64,000 nt of DNA from Panopea generosa. Lineage: Eukaryota > Mollusca > Bivalvia > Adapedonta > Hiatellidae. Below the pieces are notes generated by a model. The model worked only from the letters and a program-made list of their open reading frames with translations, was not told where the DNA came from and made no database searches. Within the stretch, counting starts at the first letter, position 1. Each line of letters begins with the position of its first letter. The DNA is taken from NCBI GenBank assembly GCA_029582155.1, contig CM055898.1, forward strand, positions 32,227,419 through 32,291,418. Reading direction: 5' to 3'. Below, piece by piece: positions 1 through 12,112 of the stretch. The translations under genes and the position numbers were made by a program.

Positions 1-491
1 CACTTTTATAGCCGATATCCTAATAAAATAGTGTTGAGTTTGAGTTGAGCTAATGTTTTAGATGATTACAAGTGTGTTGGTTTAAGACAATGTACAGTTT
101 GCTATTTGTGTTTCGCGTTGGATATCCAAAATTAAACTAACCATAACCGCTTTAAACTCCAATAATAACGAGTTATAGACTTAAATTTCAAACATTGAAC
201 ATAGTTCTAACTGGTGACAAATTGCTAATGCTTTCCATAGCAGCAACTTGATTATTCTCGTTATATGATAAATTATTCTGTAATTCACTCGCACGTCTCT
301 ATATTTTATATTATCAATTTTGGCGGTGATTTGATTTTTAAAGATTTATAGTGAAATCTGTTTTGAATGAGATTTTAGTAAAAATAAATTATTTCAATGC
401 AGTTTAAATTGTTACAATCAGGCATTTGCCCGCTGGATGAAGCATGAACACTGAATAAATTTCATAAGTCAAAAAATATAACAACATTTAG
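1..491. other. AT-rich non-coding flank
   Basis: No open frame, repeat or RNA gene that I can support. It lies beyond (3' of, in gene sense) the last recognised exon of the minus-strand Ig/EB gene, so it may hold its 3' UTR or another intron. I see no convincing further exon. Confidence 0.5.
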
Positions 492-919
492 TCAAATACG
501 AATCGTTCTGTACGGCGGCCACACTGCAATTAAAACTGCTGTTATGATAGTCAGTATATAAATGATAGGACCATTTGGAATCATAGCACACAAATATTTG
601 GAGAAAAAACTCTTACCTTCAATGGTTATATGAAGTTTATCACTGAGAGGAGAAGTAATAGCATTTGGCACGTCTTCTGTCGCTTCACACATAAACCAAC
701 CTTCACTGCCCGTTATATTAAAAATTACCAATTGTTGCTTATGTTGGCCAGAATAACTATATTTTTGAGTATTCGTAAGTGGATTACCATACCAGTTGTA
801 CGTCATATTTAGCCCGTGTCCCTTGGGTTTCGTTGTAGAGACACTACTACAGGTGAGCGTAACATTGTCTCCTATTGCGACATCTTTATCTGTCGATATT
901 GTCGGTTTTGATGGCATCC
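492..919 (-). CDS. Ig-domain exon with possible read-through membrane anchor
   Basis: Seen: an exon with acceptor TAAATAG just before 919 and donor GAAG|GTAAGA after 617. It is 303 bp (101 codons) and phase 1-1, the usual form of an Ig-domain exon. The peptide has the canonical Ig pair (TLTC and WFMC) with the core Trp in YNWYG, plus N-glycosylation sequons (NVT, NMT, NIT). Reading past the donor, the frame stays open to a stop at 492. That adds about 40 residues containing the hydrophobic stretch IIYILTIITAVLIAVW followed by a short basic tail (RTIRI). Known: Ig domains of this type mediate extracellular adhesion or recognition. Inferred: splicing at 616 continues the ectodomain, while retention gives a membrane-anchored end. 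It is the most 3' exon seen of the minus-strand gene that also has Ig-like exons at 7.0 and 11.3 kb. Certain as an Ig domain; the anchor is tentative. Confidence 0.75.
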
Positions 920-1277
920 CTATTTAGACAATGTAAGATATAAATCAGTGAATGTAGCAGAAAGTTATAATTCATTCTTTATACATTGTTTTTGTTTTAA
1001 TATTAATGTTTTTGTGTTCATTTTACCTCCACATTGTTGCTTGTGATGGTTCTATATATAATTTAAATAGTATTAAGAAAAGTCTTACAGACCGAAGAGT
1101 AAATTAATAACCTCCACTACAGATAAGAATGCTCATTATCGACAATAAGGTAAGCAGGATTACACCAAACACACATCGTCATGATGTTAACCTGATATAG
1201 ATTATCATCAATACCAGTTTAATATGGTTCTGGTTTAGTTAAAACGCATGGGCGTAGGAGCGTTTCCATTATTGGAG

Positions 1278-1308
<31 letters not shown>

Positions 1309-1649
1309 GGGGGGGACATTGGGGACCAAAGTATATGCTGTCCCCTCCAACCCAAATGTTGAGGGGGCACTCCTGTCCCCCCGCCCACCTCCCGAATCCT
1401 AAGCCTATGGAATGGATTAATAACACTATGTGTGTACAATGAATACCTCCATGCTCTGTTGGAATTTCATATGTTGTATTTAAACGTTTCTATTCTCATA
1501 TTATTTCAATAACTTTCTTGACACTTGCAATGAAAAATGCATATATTTTTAGTTTATTTTCATTTAATTTTATTTTATTGTTGTTTTTAGATTTCTTAGC
1601 TGTCTCTATATATTTTCAATGTATATAGAGAAACTTATTTGTTTTCAAT
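920..1649. other. Intron with GT/poly-G microsatellite
   Basis: Non-coding intronic sequence between the Ig exon and the 41-bp satellite. At about 1277-1315 it has a (GT)n tract running into an uninterrupted run of over 20 G, with C-rich and G-rich sequence to about 1390. The two small reading frames across it arise from the low-complexity tract and are not genes. Confidence 0.6.
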
Positions 1650-4600
1650 ATATTCGATATATTATACAGAGATGTGTATACTCTACGTTCAACGTACCTG
1701 CGGTATTTAGAGTTGTGTATACTTAACGTACAACGTACCTGCGATATAAAAAGTTGTGTATACTTTACGTACAACATACCTGGGATATATACAGTTGTGC
1801 ATACTTTACATACAACGTACCTTCGATATATAGAGTTGTGTATACTCTACGAATAACGTACCTGCAATATACAGAGTTGTGTATACTCTACGTACAACGT
1901 ACCTGCGATATACAGAGTTGTGTATACTTAACGTACAACGTACCTACGATGTATAGAGTTGTGTATACTCTACGTACAACGTACCTGCGATATATAAAGT
2001 TGTGTATACTTGACGTACAACGAACCTTCGATATACAGAGATGTGTATACTCTACGTACAACGTACCTGCGATATATAGAGTTGTGTATACTCTACGTAC
2101 AACGTACCTACGATAAACAAAGTTGTGTATACTTTACATACAACGTACCTGCGATTTATAGAGTTGTGTATACACTACGTACATTGTACCTGCGTTATAT
2201 AAAGTTGTGCATATTCTACGTATAATGTACCTGCGATATATAGAGTTGTGTATACTTAACGTACAACGTACCTACGATATAAAGAGTTGTGTATACTCTA
2301 CGTACAACGTACCTACGATATAAAGAGTTGTGCATACTTTACGTACAACGTACCTGCAATATATAGAGTTGTGTATACTCTACGTACAACGTACCTGCGA
2401 TATACAGAGATGTGTATACTCTACGTACAATGTACCTGCGATATATAAAGTTGTGTATACTTAACGTACAACGTACCGACGATATATAGAGATGTGTATA
2501 CTATACGTACAACGAACCTACGATATATAGAATTGTGTATACTTTACGTACAGCGAATATACGATATAAAGAGTTGTGTATACTTTACGTTCAACGAACC
2601 TGCAATATATAGAGTTGTGTATACTTTACGTAGAACATACCTGCGATATATATAGTTGTGTATACTCTACGTACAACGTTCCTGCGATATATAGAGTTGT
2701 GTATACTCTATATACAGAAAACCTACGAAATATAAAGTTGTGTATACTTCACGTACAATGAACCTGCGGTATTTAGAGTTGTGTATACTTTACGTACAAC
2801 GTATCTGCGATATAAAGAGTTGTGTATACTCTACATACAGAGAACCTACGATATAAAGAGTTGTGTATACTTAACGTACAATGAACCTGTGGTATTTAGT
2901 GTAGTGTATACTTAAAGTACAATGAACTTGCGATATAAAGAGTTGTGTATACGCTACGTACAGCATACCTGCGATATATAGATTTGTGTATACTTTACGT
3001 ACAACGTACCTGCGATATATAGAGTTGTGTATACTCTATGAACAACGTACCTGCGATATATAGAGTTATGTATACTGTATGTACAATGTACCTGCGATAT
3101 ATAGATTTGTGTATACTCTATGAACAACGTACCTGCGATATATAGAGTTATGTATACTGTACGTGCAACGTACCTGCGATATATAGAGTTGTGTATACTT
3201 AACGTACAACGTACCTACGATATATAGATTTGTGTATACTCTACGTACAACGTACCTGCGATATAAAAAGTTGTGTATACTTGACGTACAACGAACCTGC
3301 GATATATAGAATTGTGAATATTAACTTACAACGTACCTACGATAAACAGAGTTGTATGCTTTACGTACAACGTATCTGTGATATATAGAGTTATGTATAG
3401 TCTACGTACAACGTATCTATGATATATAAAGTTGTGTATATTAACGTACAACTTACCTACGATATATAGAGTTGTGTATACTCTACGTACAACGTACCTA
3501 CGATATAAAGAGTTGTGTATACTTTACGTATAACGTACCTGCGATATATACAGTTGTGTATATACTTGACGTACAACGAACCTGCGATATAAAGAGTTGT
3601 GTATACTTAACGTACAACGTACCTACGATAAACAGAGTTGTGTAAACTTTACGTACAACGTACCTGCAATATAGAGAGTTGTGTATACTCTACGGACAAC
3701 GTACCTGAGATATATAGATTTGTGTATACGTACAATGAACCTACAGTATTTAGAGTTGTGTATACTTTACGTACAACGTACTTGCGATATAAAGAGCTGT
3801 GTATACGCTTCGTCCAACGTACCTGCGATATACAGAGATGTGTATACTCTACGTACAATGTAAATGTGATATATAAAGTTGTGTATACTTAACGTACAAC
3901 GTACCTACGATATATAGAGATGAGTATACTATACGTACAACGTACCTACGATATATAGACTTGTGTATACTTTACGTACAGCGAACCTGCGATATATATA
4001 GTTGTGTATACTCTACGTACAACGTTCCTGCGATATATAAAGTTGTGTATACTCTACGTACAAAGTACCTGCGATATATAAAGTTGTGTACACTCAACAT
4101 ACAGAGAACCTAGGATATATAGAGTTGTGTATACTTTGCGTACAATGAACCTGCGGTATATAAAGTTATGTATATTAACATACAACGTATCTACGATATA
4201 TAGAGTCGTGTATACTCTACGTTCAACGTTCGTACGATAGAAAGAGTTGTGTATTCATTACGTACAACGTACCTGCGAAAAATAGAGTTATGTATACACT
4301 ACGTACAACGTACCTGCGATATATATAGTTGAGTATACTAAACGTAAAACGTAGCTACGATATATAGAGTTGTATATAGTCTAGGTACAGCGTACCTATG
4401 ATATATAAAGTTGTGTATATTAACGTACAACGTACCAACGATATACGATATATAGAGTTATGTATACACTACGTACAACATACATGCGATATATAGAGTT
4501 GTGTATACTTTACGTACAACGTACCTGCAATATATAGAGTTGTGTATACTCTACGTACAACGTACCTGAGATATATAGAGTTGTGTATACTCTAAATACA

Positions 4601-7047
4601 GAGAACCTACGATATATAGAGTTGTGTATACTTTACGTACAATGAACCTACAGTATTTAGAGTTGTGTATACCTTACGTACAGCGTACTTGCGATATAAA
4701 GAGTTGTGTATACGCTACGTACAACATACCTGCGATATATAGAGTTGTGTATACGCTCGTACAACGTACCTGCGATATACGGAGTTGTTTATACTCTACG
4801 TACAATGTACCTGCGATATATAAAGTTGTGCATGCTTAACGTACAACGTACCTACGATATATAGAGATGTGTATACTCTTCGTACAACGAACTTACGATA
4901 TATAGAGTTGTGTATACTTTCCGTACAACGAATCATCGATATATTGAGTTGTGTTTACTTTACGTACAACGAACCTGCAATATATAGAGTTGTGTATACT
5001 TTACGTAAACATTCCTGCGATATATAGAGTTGTGTATACTCTACGTACAATGTACCTGCGATACAAGAAGTTGTGTATAATCTACGTACAACGTACCTGC
5101 TATATACAGAGTTGTGTATACTCTACATACAGACAACCTACGATATATAGAGTTGTGTATACTTTACGTACAATAATCCTGCTGTATTGATAGTTGTGTA
5201 TACTTTACGTACAAAGTACCTGCGATATAAAGAGTTGTGTATACGCTACGTAAAACATACCTGCAATATATAGATTTGTGTATACTTTACATACAACGTA
5301 CCTGCGATATATAGAGTTGTGTACACTTAACGTACAACGTATCTACGATATATACAATTGTGTATACTCTAAGTACAACGTACCTGCGATATATAGAGTT
5401 GTGTATACTTGACGTACAACGAACCTGCGATATATAGAGTTGTGTATACTTTATGTACAACTTACCTGCGATATATAAAGTTTTGTATACTTAACTTACA
5501 ACGTTCCTACGATAAACAGAGTTGTTATACTTTACGTACATCGTACCTGCGATATATAGAGTTGTTTATACTCTACGTACAAGTACCTATGATATACAAA
5601 GTTGTGTATATTAACGTACAACGTACCTAAGATATTCAGAGTTGTGTATATTCTACGTACAGCGAACCTAAGATATAAAGAGTTGTATATACTTTACGTA
5701 CAACGTACCTGCGATATATAGAATTGTGAATACACTACGTACAACGTCCCTGCGATATATAGAGTGGTGTATACTTGACGTACAACGAACCTACGATATA
5801 AAGAGTTGTGTGTACTTTACATACAACGTACCTGCGATATATAAAGTTTTGTATACTGAACTTACAACGTACCTACGATAAACAGAGTTGTTATAATTTA
5901 CGTACATCGTAACTGCGATATATAGAGTTGTGTATACTCTACGTACAATGTACCTATGATATATAAAGTTGTGTATATTAACGTACAACGAACCTACGAT
6001 ATATAGAGTTGTGTATATTCTACGTACAACGAACCTACGATATAAAGAGTTGTGTATACTTTACGTCCAACGTACCTGCGATATATAGAATTGTGAATAC
6101 ACTACGTACAACGTCCCTGCGATATATAGAATTGTGTTTACTTTACGTTCAATGAACCTTCGGTATTTAGAGTTTTGTATACTCTACATACAACGTATCT
6201 ACGATATATAGAGTTGTGTTTACTTTACGTTCAATGAACCTTCGGTATTTAGAGTTGTGTATACTCTACATACAACGAACTTACGATATTAAGAGTTGTG
6301 TATACGCTACGTACAACATACATGCGATATAGCGTTGTGTATACGTTATGTACAACGTAACTGTGATATACAGTTGTGTATACTCTACGTACAATGTACC
6401 TGCGATATATAAAGTTGTGTATAGTTACCGTACAACGTACCTACGAAATATAGAGTTGTGCATACTCTACGTACAACCTACCTGCGATATATCGAGTTGT
6501 ATATACTTGGCGTACAACGAACCTGCGATAAACAGAGTTGTATATACTTTACGTACAAACTACCTGTGATAAACAGAGTTGTGTATACTCTACATATAGA
6601 GAACCTATGATATATAGAGTTGTGTATACTTTACGTACAGTGAACCTGCGGTATTTAGAGTTGTGTATACTTTACTTACAACGTACCTGCGATATTAAGA
6701 GTTGTGTATACGCTACGTACAACACCTCTGCGATATATAGAGTTGTGTATACTCTACGTACAACGTACCTACGATATATAATATTGTGTATACTCTACGT
6801 ACAACGTACCTACGATATATAGAGTTGTGTATACTCTACGTACAACGTACCTACGTTATATAGAGTTGTGTATTTTTAACGTACCTACGATATATAAATT
6901 GTGTATACTCTACGTACAATGTACCTACGATATATAGAGTTATGTATACTTTACGTACAACGTACCTACGATATATAGAGTTATGTATACTTTACGTACA
7001 ACGCACCTACGATATATAAAGTTATGTATAGTTTACGTACAACGTAC
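1650..7047. repeat. 41-bp satellite, about 130 copies, derived from a splice donor
   Basis: About 5.4 kb of diverged tandem units of 41 bp. The core is GTTGTGTATACTCTACGTAC followed by AACGTACCTGCGATATATAGA. Each unit is rich in small palindromes (GTATAC, TACGTA, GTAC). On the minus strand, the sense of the host gene, intact units carry ATCGCAG|GTACGT, a near-consensus 5' splice site. The array abuts the donor of the Ig-like exon at 7048, and the last bases of that exon (coding LYIV) are themselves one unit. Because 41 is not a multiple of 3, three units give a 41-codon repeat; this explains the many short frames with CVYTLRTTYLRYIE-like peptides, which I do not count as genes. Confidence 0.95.
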
Positions 7048-7380
7048 CTACGATATATAGAGTTGTGCACTTTTCGACCTGGTATGTATAATCTTTGACG
7101 GAGAACTGTGTATATTGGCCAATGACGTCTAAAGTTACGGCTTCAATTGTAAATGAGAGATCGCCCGCAGTAAGGTTTCCAGTAGATGTGACGTTTATAA
7201 AACTCGGTTTTCCTATCATAGAGCCATCTGAATACACAACAGCCACTATGATATCCCAGCCTGGAGATGCTATTCCACTACCCACGAATACAGAAGTTTC
7301 AATGTCTACCATAAAATTTAAATATACGGCACTTCCTTCCATAGTGAAAACTGTATTGGATATATCTGGACAATCTGGAA
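7048..7380 (-). CDS. Ig-like exon 2 of the minus-strand receptor gene
   Basis: Seen: a 333-bp exon (111 codons), acceptor TTTCTTAG before 7380 and donor CGTAG|GTACGT after 7048, phase 1-1. The peptide begins VPDCPDI and ends VEKCTTLYIV. It has sequons (NVT, NLT) and a GDLSFTIEAVTLDVIGQY segment that looks like the last strands of an Ig V-like fold, but without the usual YxC cysteine. The first and last cysteines (DCP, EKC) may pair instead. It is closely similar, and identical in length, to the exon at 11299-11631, so the two arose by duplication. The family name is not certain. Immediately downstream in gene sense lies the 41-bp satellite, whose unit copies this exon's end and donor. Confidence 0.75.
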
Positions 7381-7585
7381 CTAAGAAACAAATGTCCTTT
7401 GTCAATCATATCTGATAAAATATCTCTCGGAAGCACATTACTTAACCAAGAATGAACAGATAGCGAATTCGAATTTATAAAGACAGATGACTGGTAATTG
7501 ACTAAACAACACTACACACCTATAGTAGACTACCCAATTAAGGTGTTCTTTATTTGCGAGCAACGTTTAATGAGTTCCATGATTT
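7381..7585. other. Short unique intron segment
   Basis: Unique AT-rich intron between the Ig-like exon acceptor and the 32-bp satellite. Nothing else recognised. Confidence 0.5.
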
Positions 7586-10500
7586 GAAATATGTAGATAT
7601 TAGCCGCCGAGCATTACTACATATATAGACATTTATCTCTGAACATTGCTACATATGTAGACATAAATCTCCTCGCATTTCTACATGTGTAGACATTTAT
7701 CACTGAACATTGCTACATATGAATACATTAATCACCGCGCATTACTACATATGTAGATATTAATCTCTGAGCATTACTACATATGTAGACATTAATCTCC
7801 GAGCATTACTACATATGTGGTCATTAATCTCCGTGCATAACTGCATATGTAGATATTTAACCTCCGAGCATTACTGCATATGTAGACATTAGCCTCCGAT
7901 CATTGGTACATATGTATACATTAATCTTCGTGCATTACCACTTATGTAGACATTAATCTCCGATCATTACTGAATATGTAGACATTAACCTCCGAGCATT
8001 ACTACAAATGTTTACATTAATCTCCGAGCATTACTATATATGTAGACATTAACCTCCGAAAATTATCACATATGTAGACATTATTCTCCGAAGCATTACT
8101 ACATATGTAGACATTAACCTCCGAGCATTACCATATATGTAGACTTTAACCTCCGAGCATAAATCTCCGAAGCATTTCTACATATGTAGATATTAATCTC
8201 CGAGCATTACTTCATATGTAGACATTAACCTCCGAGCATAACAACATATGTAGACAATGATCTCCCAAGCAAAACTACATATGTAGACATTAACCTCCAA
8301 GCATTACTGCATATGTAGACATTAATATCCGAACATTACTACATATGTATAAATAAATCTCCGAGCAATACTAGATATTTAGATATTAATCTCCGAGCAT
8401 TATTACATATGTATACATTGATGTCCGAGCATTACTGCAGATGTAGACATTATAATCCGAACATTATTTCATATGTATACATTAACCTCCGAGCATAACC
8501 ACATATGTGTACATTAATATCCGAGCATTACTACATATCCGAGCATTACTGCATATGTAGACATTAATCTCCGAGCATTACTACATATGTAGACATTAAT
8601 CTCCGTGCATAACTGCATATGTAGATATTTAACCTCCGAGCATTACTGCATATGTAGACATTAGCCTCCGATCATTGGTACATATGTATACATTAATCTT
8701 CGTGCATTACCACTTATGTAGACATTAATCTCCGATCATTACTGCATATGTAGACATTAACCTCCGAGCATTACTACAAATGTTTACATTAATCTCCGAG
8801 CATTACTATATATGTAGACATTAACCTCCGAAAATTACCACATATGTAGACATGAATCTCCGAAGCATTACTACATATGTAGACATTAACCTCCGAGCAT
8901 TACCATATATGTAGACTTTAACCTCCGAGCATAAATCTCCGAAGCATTTCTACATATGTAGATATTAATCTCCGAGCATTACTTCATATGTAGACATTAA
9001 CCTCCGAGCATAACAACATATGTAGACAATGATCTCCCATGCAAAACTACATATGTAGACATTAACCTCCAAGCATTACTGCATATGTAGACATTAATAT
9101 CCGAACATTACTACATATGTATAAATAAATCTCCGAGCAATACTAGATATTTAGATATTAATCTCCGAGCATTACTACATATGTATACATTGATGTCCGA
9201 GCATTACTGCAGATGTAGACATTATAATCCGAACATTATTTCATATGTATACATTAACCTCCGAGCATAACCACATATGTGTACATTAATATCCGAGCAT
9301 TACTACATATCCGAGCATTACTGCATATGTAGACATTAATCTCCGAGCATTACTACATATGTAGACATTAATCTCCGTGCATAACTGCATATGTAGATAT
9401 TTAACCTCCGAGCATTACTGCATATGTAGACATTAGCCTCCGATCATTGGTACATATGTATACATTAATCTTCGTGCATTACCACTTATGTAGACATTAA
9501 TCTCCGATCATTACTGCATATGTAGACATTAACCTCCGAGCATTACTACAAATGTTTACATTAATCTCCGAGCATTACTATATATGTAGACATTAACCTC
9601 CGAAAATTACCACATATGTAGACATTAATCTCCGAAGCATTACTACATATGTAGACATTAACCTCCGAGCATTACCATATATGTAGACTTTAACCTCCGA
9701 GCATAAATCTCCGAAGCATTTCTACATATGTAGATATTAATCTCCGATCATTACTTCATATGTAGACATTAACCTCCGAGCATAACAACATATGTAGACA
9801 ATGATCTCCCAAGCAAAACTACATATGTAGACATTAACCTCCAAGCATTACTGCATATGTAGACATTAATATCCGAACATTACTACATATGTATAAATAA
9901 ATCTCCGAGCAATACTAGATATTTAGATATTAATCTCCGAGCATTACTACATATGTATACATTGATGTCCGAGCATTACTGCAGATGTAGACATTATAAT
10001 CCGAACATTATTTCATATGTATACATTAACCTCCGAGCATTACCACATATGTGAACGTTAATATCCGAGCATTACTACATATCCGAGCATTACTGCATAT
10101 GTAGACATTAATCTCCGAGCATTACTACATATGTAGACATTAATCTCCGTGCATAACTGCATATGTAGATATTTAACCTCCGAGCATTACTGCATATGTA
10201 GACATTAGCCTCCGATCATTGGTACATATGTATACATTAATCTTCGTGCATTACCACTTATGTAGACATTAATCTCCGATCATTACTGCATATGCAGACA
10301 TTAACCTCCGAGCATTAGTACAAATGTTTACATTAATCTCCGAGCATTACTATATATGTAGACATTAACCTCCGAAAATCACCACATATGTAGACATTAA
10401 TCTCCGAAGCATTACTACATATGTAGACATTAACCTCCGAGCATTACCATATATGTAGACTTTAACCTCCGAGCATAAATCTCCGAAGCATTTCTACATA

Positions 10501-11262
10501 TGTAGATATTAATCTCCGAGCATTACTTCATATGTAGACATTAACCTCCGATCATAACAACATATGTAGACAATGTTCTCCCAAGCAAAACTACATATGT
10601 AGACATTAACCTCCAAGCATTACTGCATATGTAGACATTAATATCCGAACATTACTACATATGTATAAATAAATCTCCGAGCAATACTAGATATTTAGAT
10701 ATTAATCTCCGAGCATTACTACATATGTATACATTGATGTCCAAGCATTACTGCAGATGTAGACATTATAATCCGAACATTATTTCATATGTATACATTA
10801 ACCTCCGAGCATTACCACATATGTGTACGTTAATATCCGAGCATTACTACATATCCGAGCATTACTGCATATGTAGACATTAATCTCCGAGCATTACTAC
10901 ATATGTAGACATTAATCTCCGTACATAACTGCATATGTAGATATTTAACCTCCGAGCATTACTGCAGATGTAGACAGTATAATCCGAACATTATTTCATA
11001 TGTATACATTAACCTCCGAGCATTACCACATATGTGTACATTAATATCCGAGCATTACTACATATCCGAGGATTACTGCATATGTAGACATTAATCTCCG
11101 AGCATAACTATATATGTATAAATTAATCTCCGATCATTACAGCTTATGTAGTCATTAATCTCCGAACATTACTATATATGTATACATTAATCTCCAAGCA
11201 TTACTCCAAATGTAGACGTTAATCTCCGAGCATTACTGCATATGTAGACATTAATACACATA
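7586..11262. repeat. 32-bp satellite with exact 772-bp higher-order repeat
   Basis: Tandem 32-bp monomers (core GAGCATTACTACATATGTAG then ACATTAATCTCC) with the 12-bp palindrome CTACATATGTAG. Variant monomers recur in a fixed order: the marker CCGTGCATAACTGCATATG starts at 7831, 8603, 9375 and 10147, and a variant starts at 10919. The spacing is 772 bp every time (about 24 monomers plus 4 bp). The blocks differ from each other by only scattered substitutions, while neighbouring monomers within a block differ strongly. The array sits wholly in the intron between the two Ig-like exons. Confidence 0.95.
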
Positions 11263-11298
11263 TATAGATAAGTTGTATATACTCTACGTGCAACGTAC

Positions 11299-11631
11299 CT
11301 GCAATATATAGAGATATGCACTTTTCCACCTGGTATGTAGAACCTATGATAGAGAACTGTTTGTACACGCCAGTCACATCAACGGTCACGCCTTCAATTG
11401 TAAATGAGAGATCGCCTGCAGTAACGTTCCCAGTAGATGTGACGTTTATAAAACTCGGTTCTCCAGTCATAGAACCATTTAAGTACACAACGCCCACTAC
11501 AGTATCACCGCCTGGCGATGTTATTCCATAATTCACTAATTCAGTAGCTTCTATATCCAGCACAAAATTTAAATTTACCGCACTGCCTTCCACAGTAAAA
11601 ACTATTTCGGATATGTCTGGGCAATCTGAAA
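11299..11631 (-). CDS. Ig-like exon 1 of the minus-strand receptor gene
   Basis: Seen: 333 bp, phase 1-1, acceptor GTTTTAG before 11631 and donor TTGCAG|GTACGT after 11299. The peptide starts VSDCPDISEIVFTVEGSAV and ends VEKCISLYIA. It is a paralogue of the exon at 7048-7380, with the same spacing of its two cysteines and the same FINVTSTGN and GDLSFTIE segments. Just past its donor there is about one unit of the 41-bp satellite (11265-11310), then the 32-bp satellite. In gene order it follows the EB/EGF exons, so the protein would read EB repeats, Ig-like, Ig-like, Ig. Inferred role: extracellular binding. Confidence 0.75.
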
Positions 11632-11929
11632 CTAAAACACAAAAAATGTGATTGTCAATAATATAGCATAACAGTATCATATGCAAGCACATAATGTAAC
11701 CCAGAATGAAATGATGGCAAATTTGTTAAAAGTTATTAAACAGTTGTAATAAGTTTAGTGTCGTGTTGATAATATGAATAAAAATTCATGAAAAATAAAA
11801 TTGTTTCTTTCTTTGGATGTTTTGTATCGATTTTTTCATATCGAACAAGACTGCAAATCATTAATATTTTTCATGTTTTATAGTCATATATGACCACAAA
11901 CATGCGATATACGATACATTAAGTTTATG
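11632..11929. other. Intron, unique
   Basis: AT-rich intron upstream of the Ig-like exon. No gene or repeat recognised. Confidence 0.5.
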
Positions 11930-12112
11930 CAGATTTATTTCAGCTCAATTGGAAACTCAGAGCTTATATAAACCGCTCTCGAGTCAGCTCCCTGGGTAAA
12001 ACCAGTACTGAGTGTTGTTTTATGAGAGGCATCGGGTCGATCAGGGGAATCGAACCCGCAACCTCTGATGTGAGCTGCCAACACTATATCCATTAGACTA
12101 CCGCCCCGCTCC
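11930..12112 (-). mobile_element. tRNA-derived SINE
   Basis: The minus strand reads a tRNA-like head at about 12103-12027. It has an A-box-like TAGTCTAATGG and a B-box GGTTCGATTCC, but the T stem is imperfect (C opposite C) and the acceptor stem does not close, so it is not a working tRNA gene. It runs into an unrelated body of about 100 bp ending near AAATAAATCTGC. This head-plus-body layout is that of a SINE. Confidence 0.65.

Noticed and set aside
1674-6822. Many 60-120 codon frames with CVYTLRTTYLRYIE-like peptides
   Set aside because: They follow the 41-bp satellite (three units equal 41 codons) and exist on both strands; no start, splice or domain support.
7070-7076. CAG|GTCGAA and AA|GTGCAC as the donor of the Ig-like exon
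   Set aside because: They would give phase 0 or 2, whereas CGTAG|GTACGT at 7048 (and its paralogue at 11299) gives phase 1 and equal 333-bp exons.
7586-11262. Regular 32-bp repeats as a CRISPR array
   Set aside because: There are no unique spacers; monomers are contiguous and the host is eukaryotic with spliced genes.
12027-12103. Functional tRNA gene on the minus strand
   Set aside because: A and B boxes are good, but the T stem and acceptor stem mispair and the sequence runs into a SINE body.
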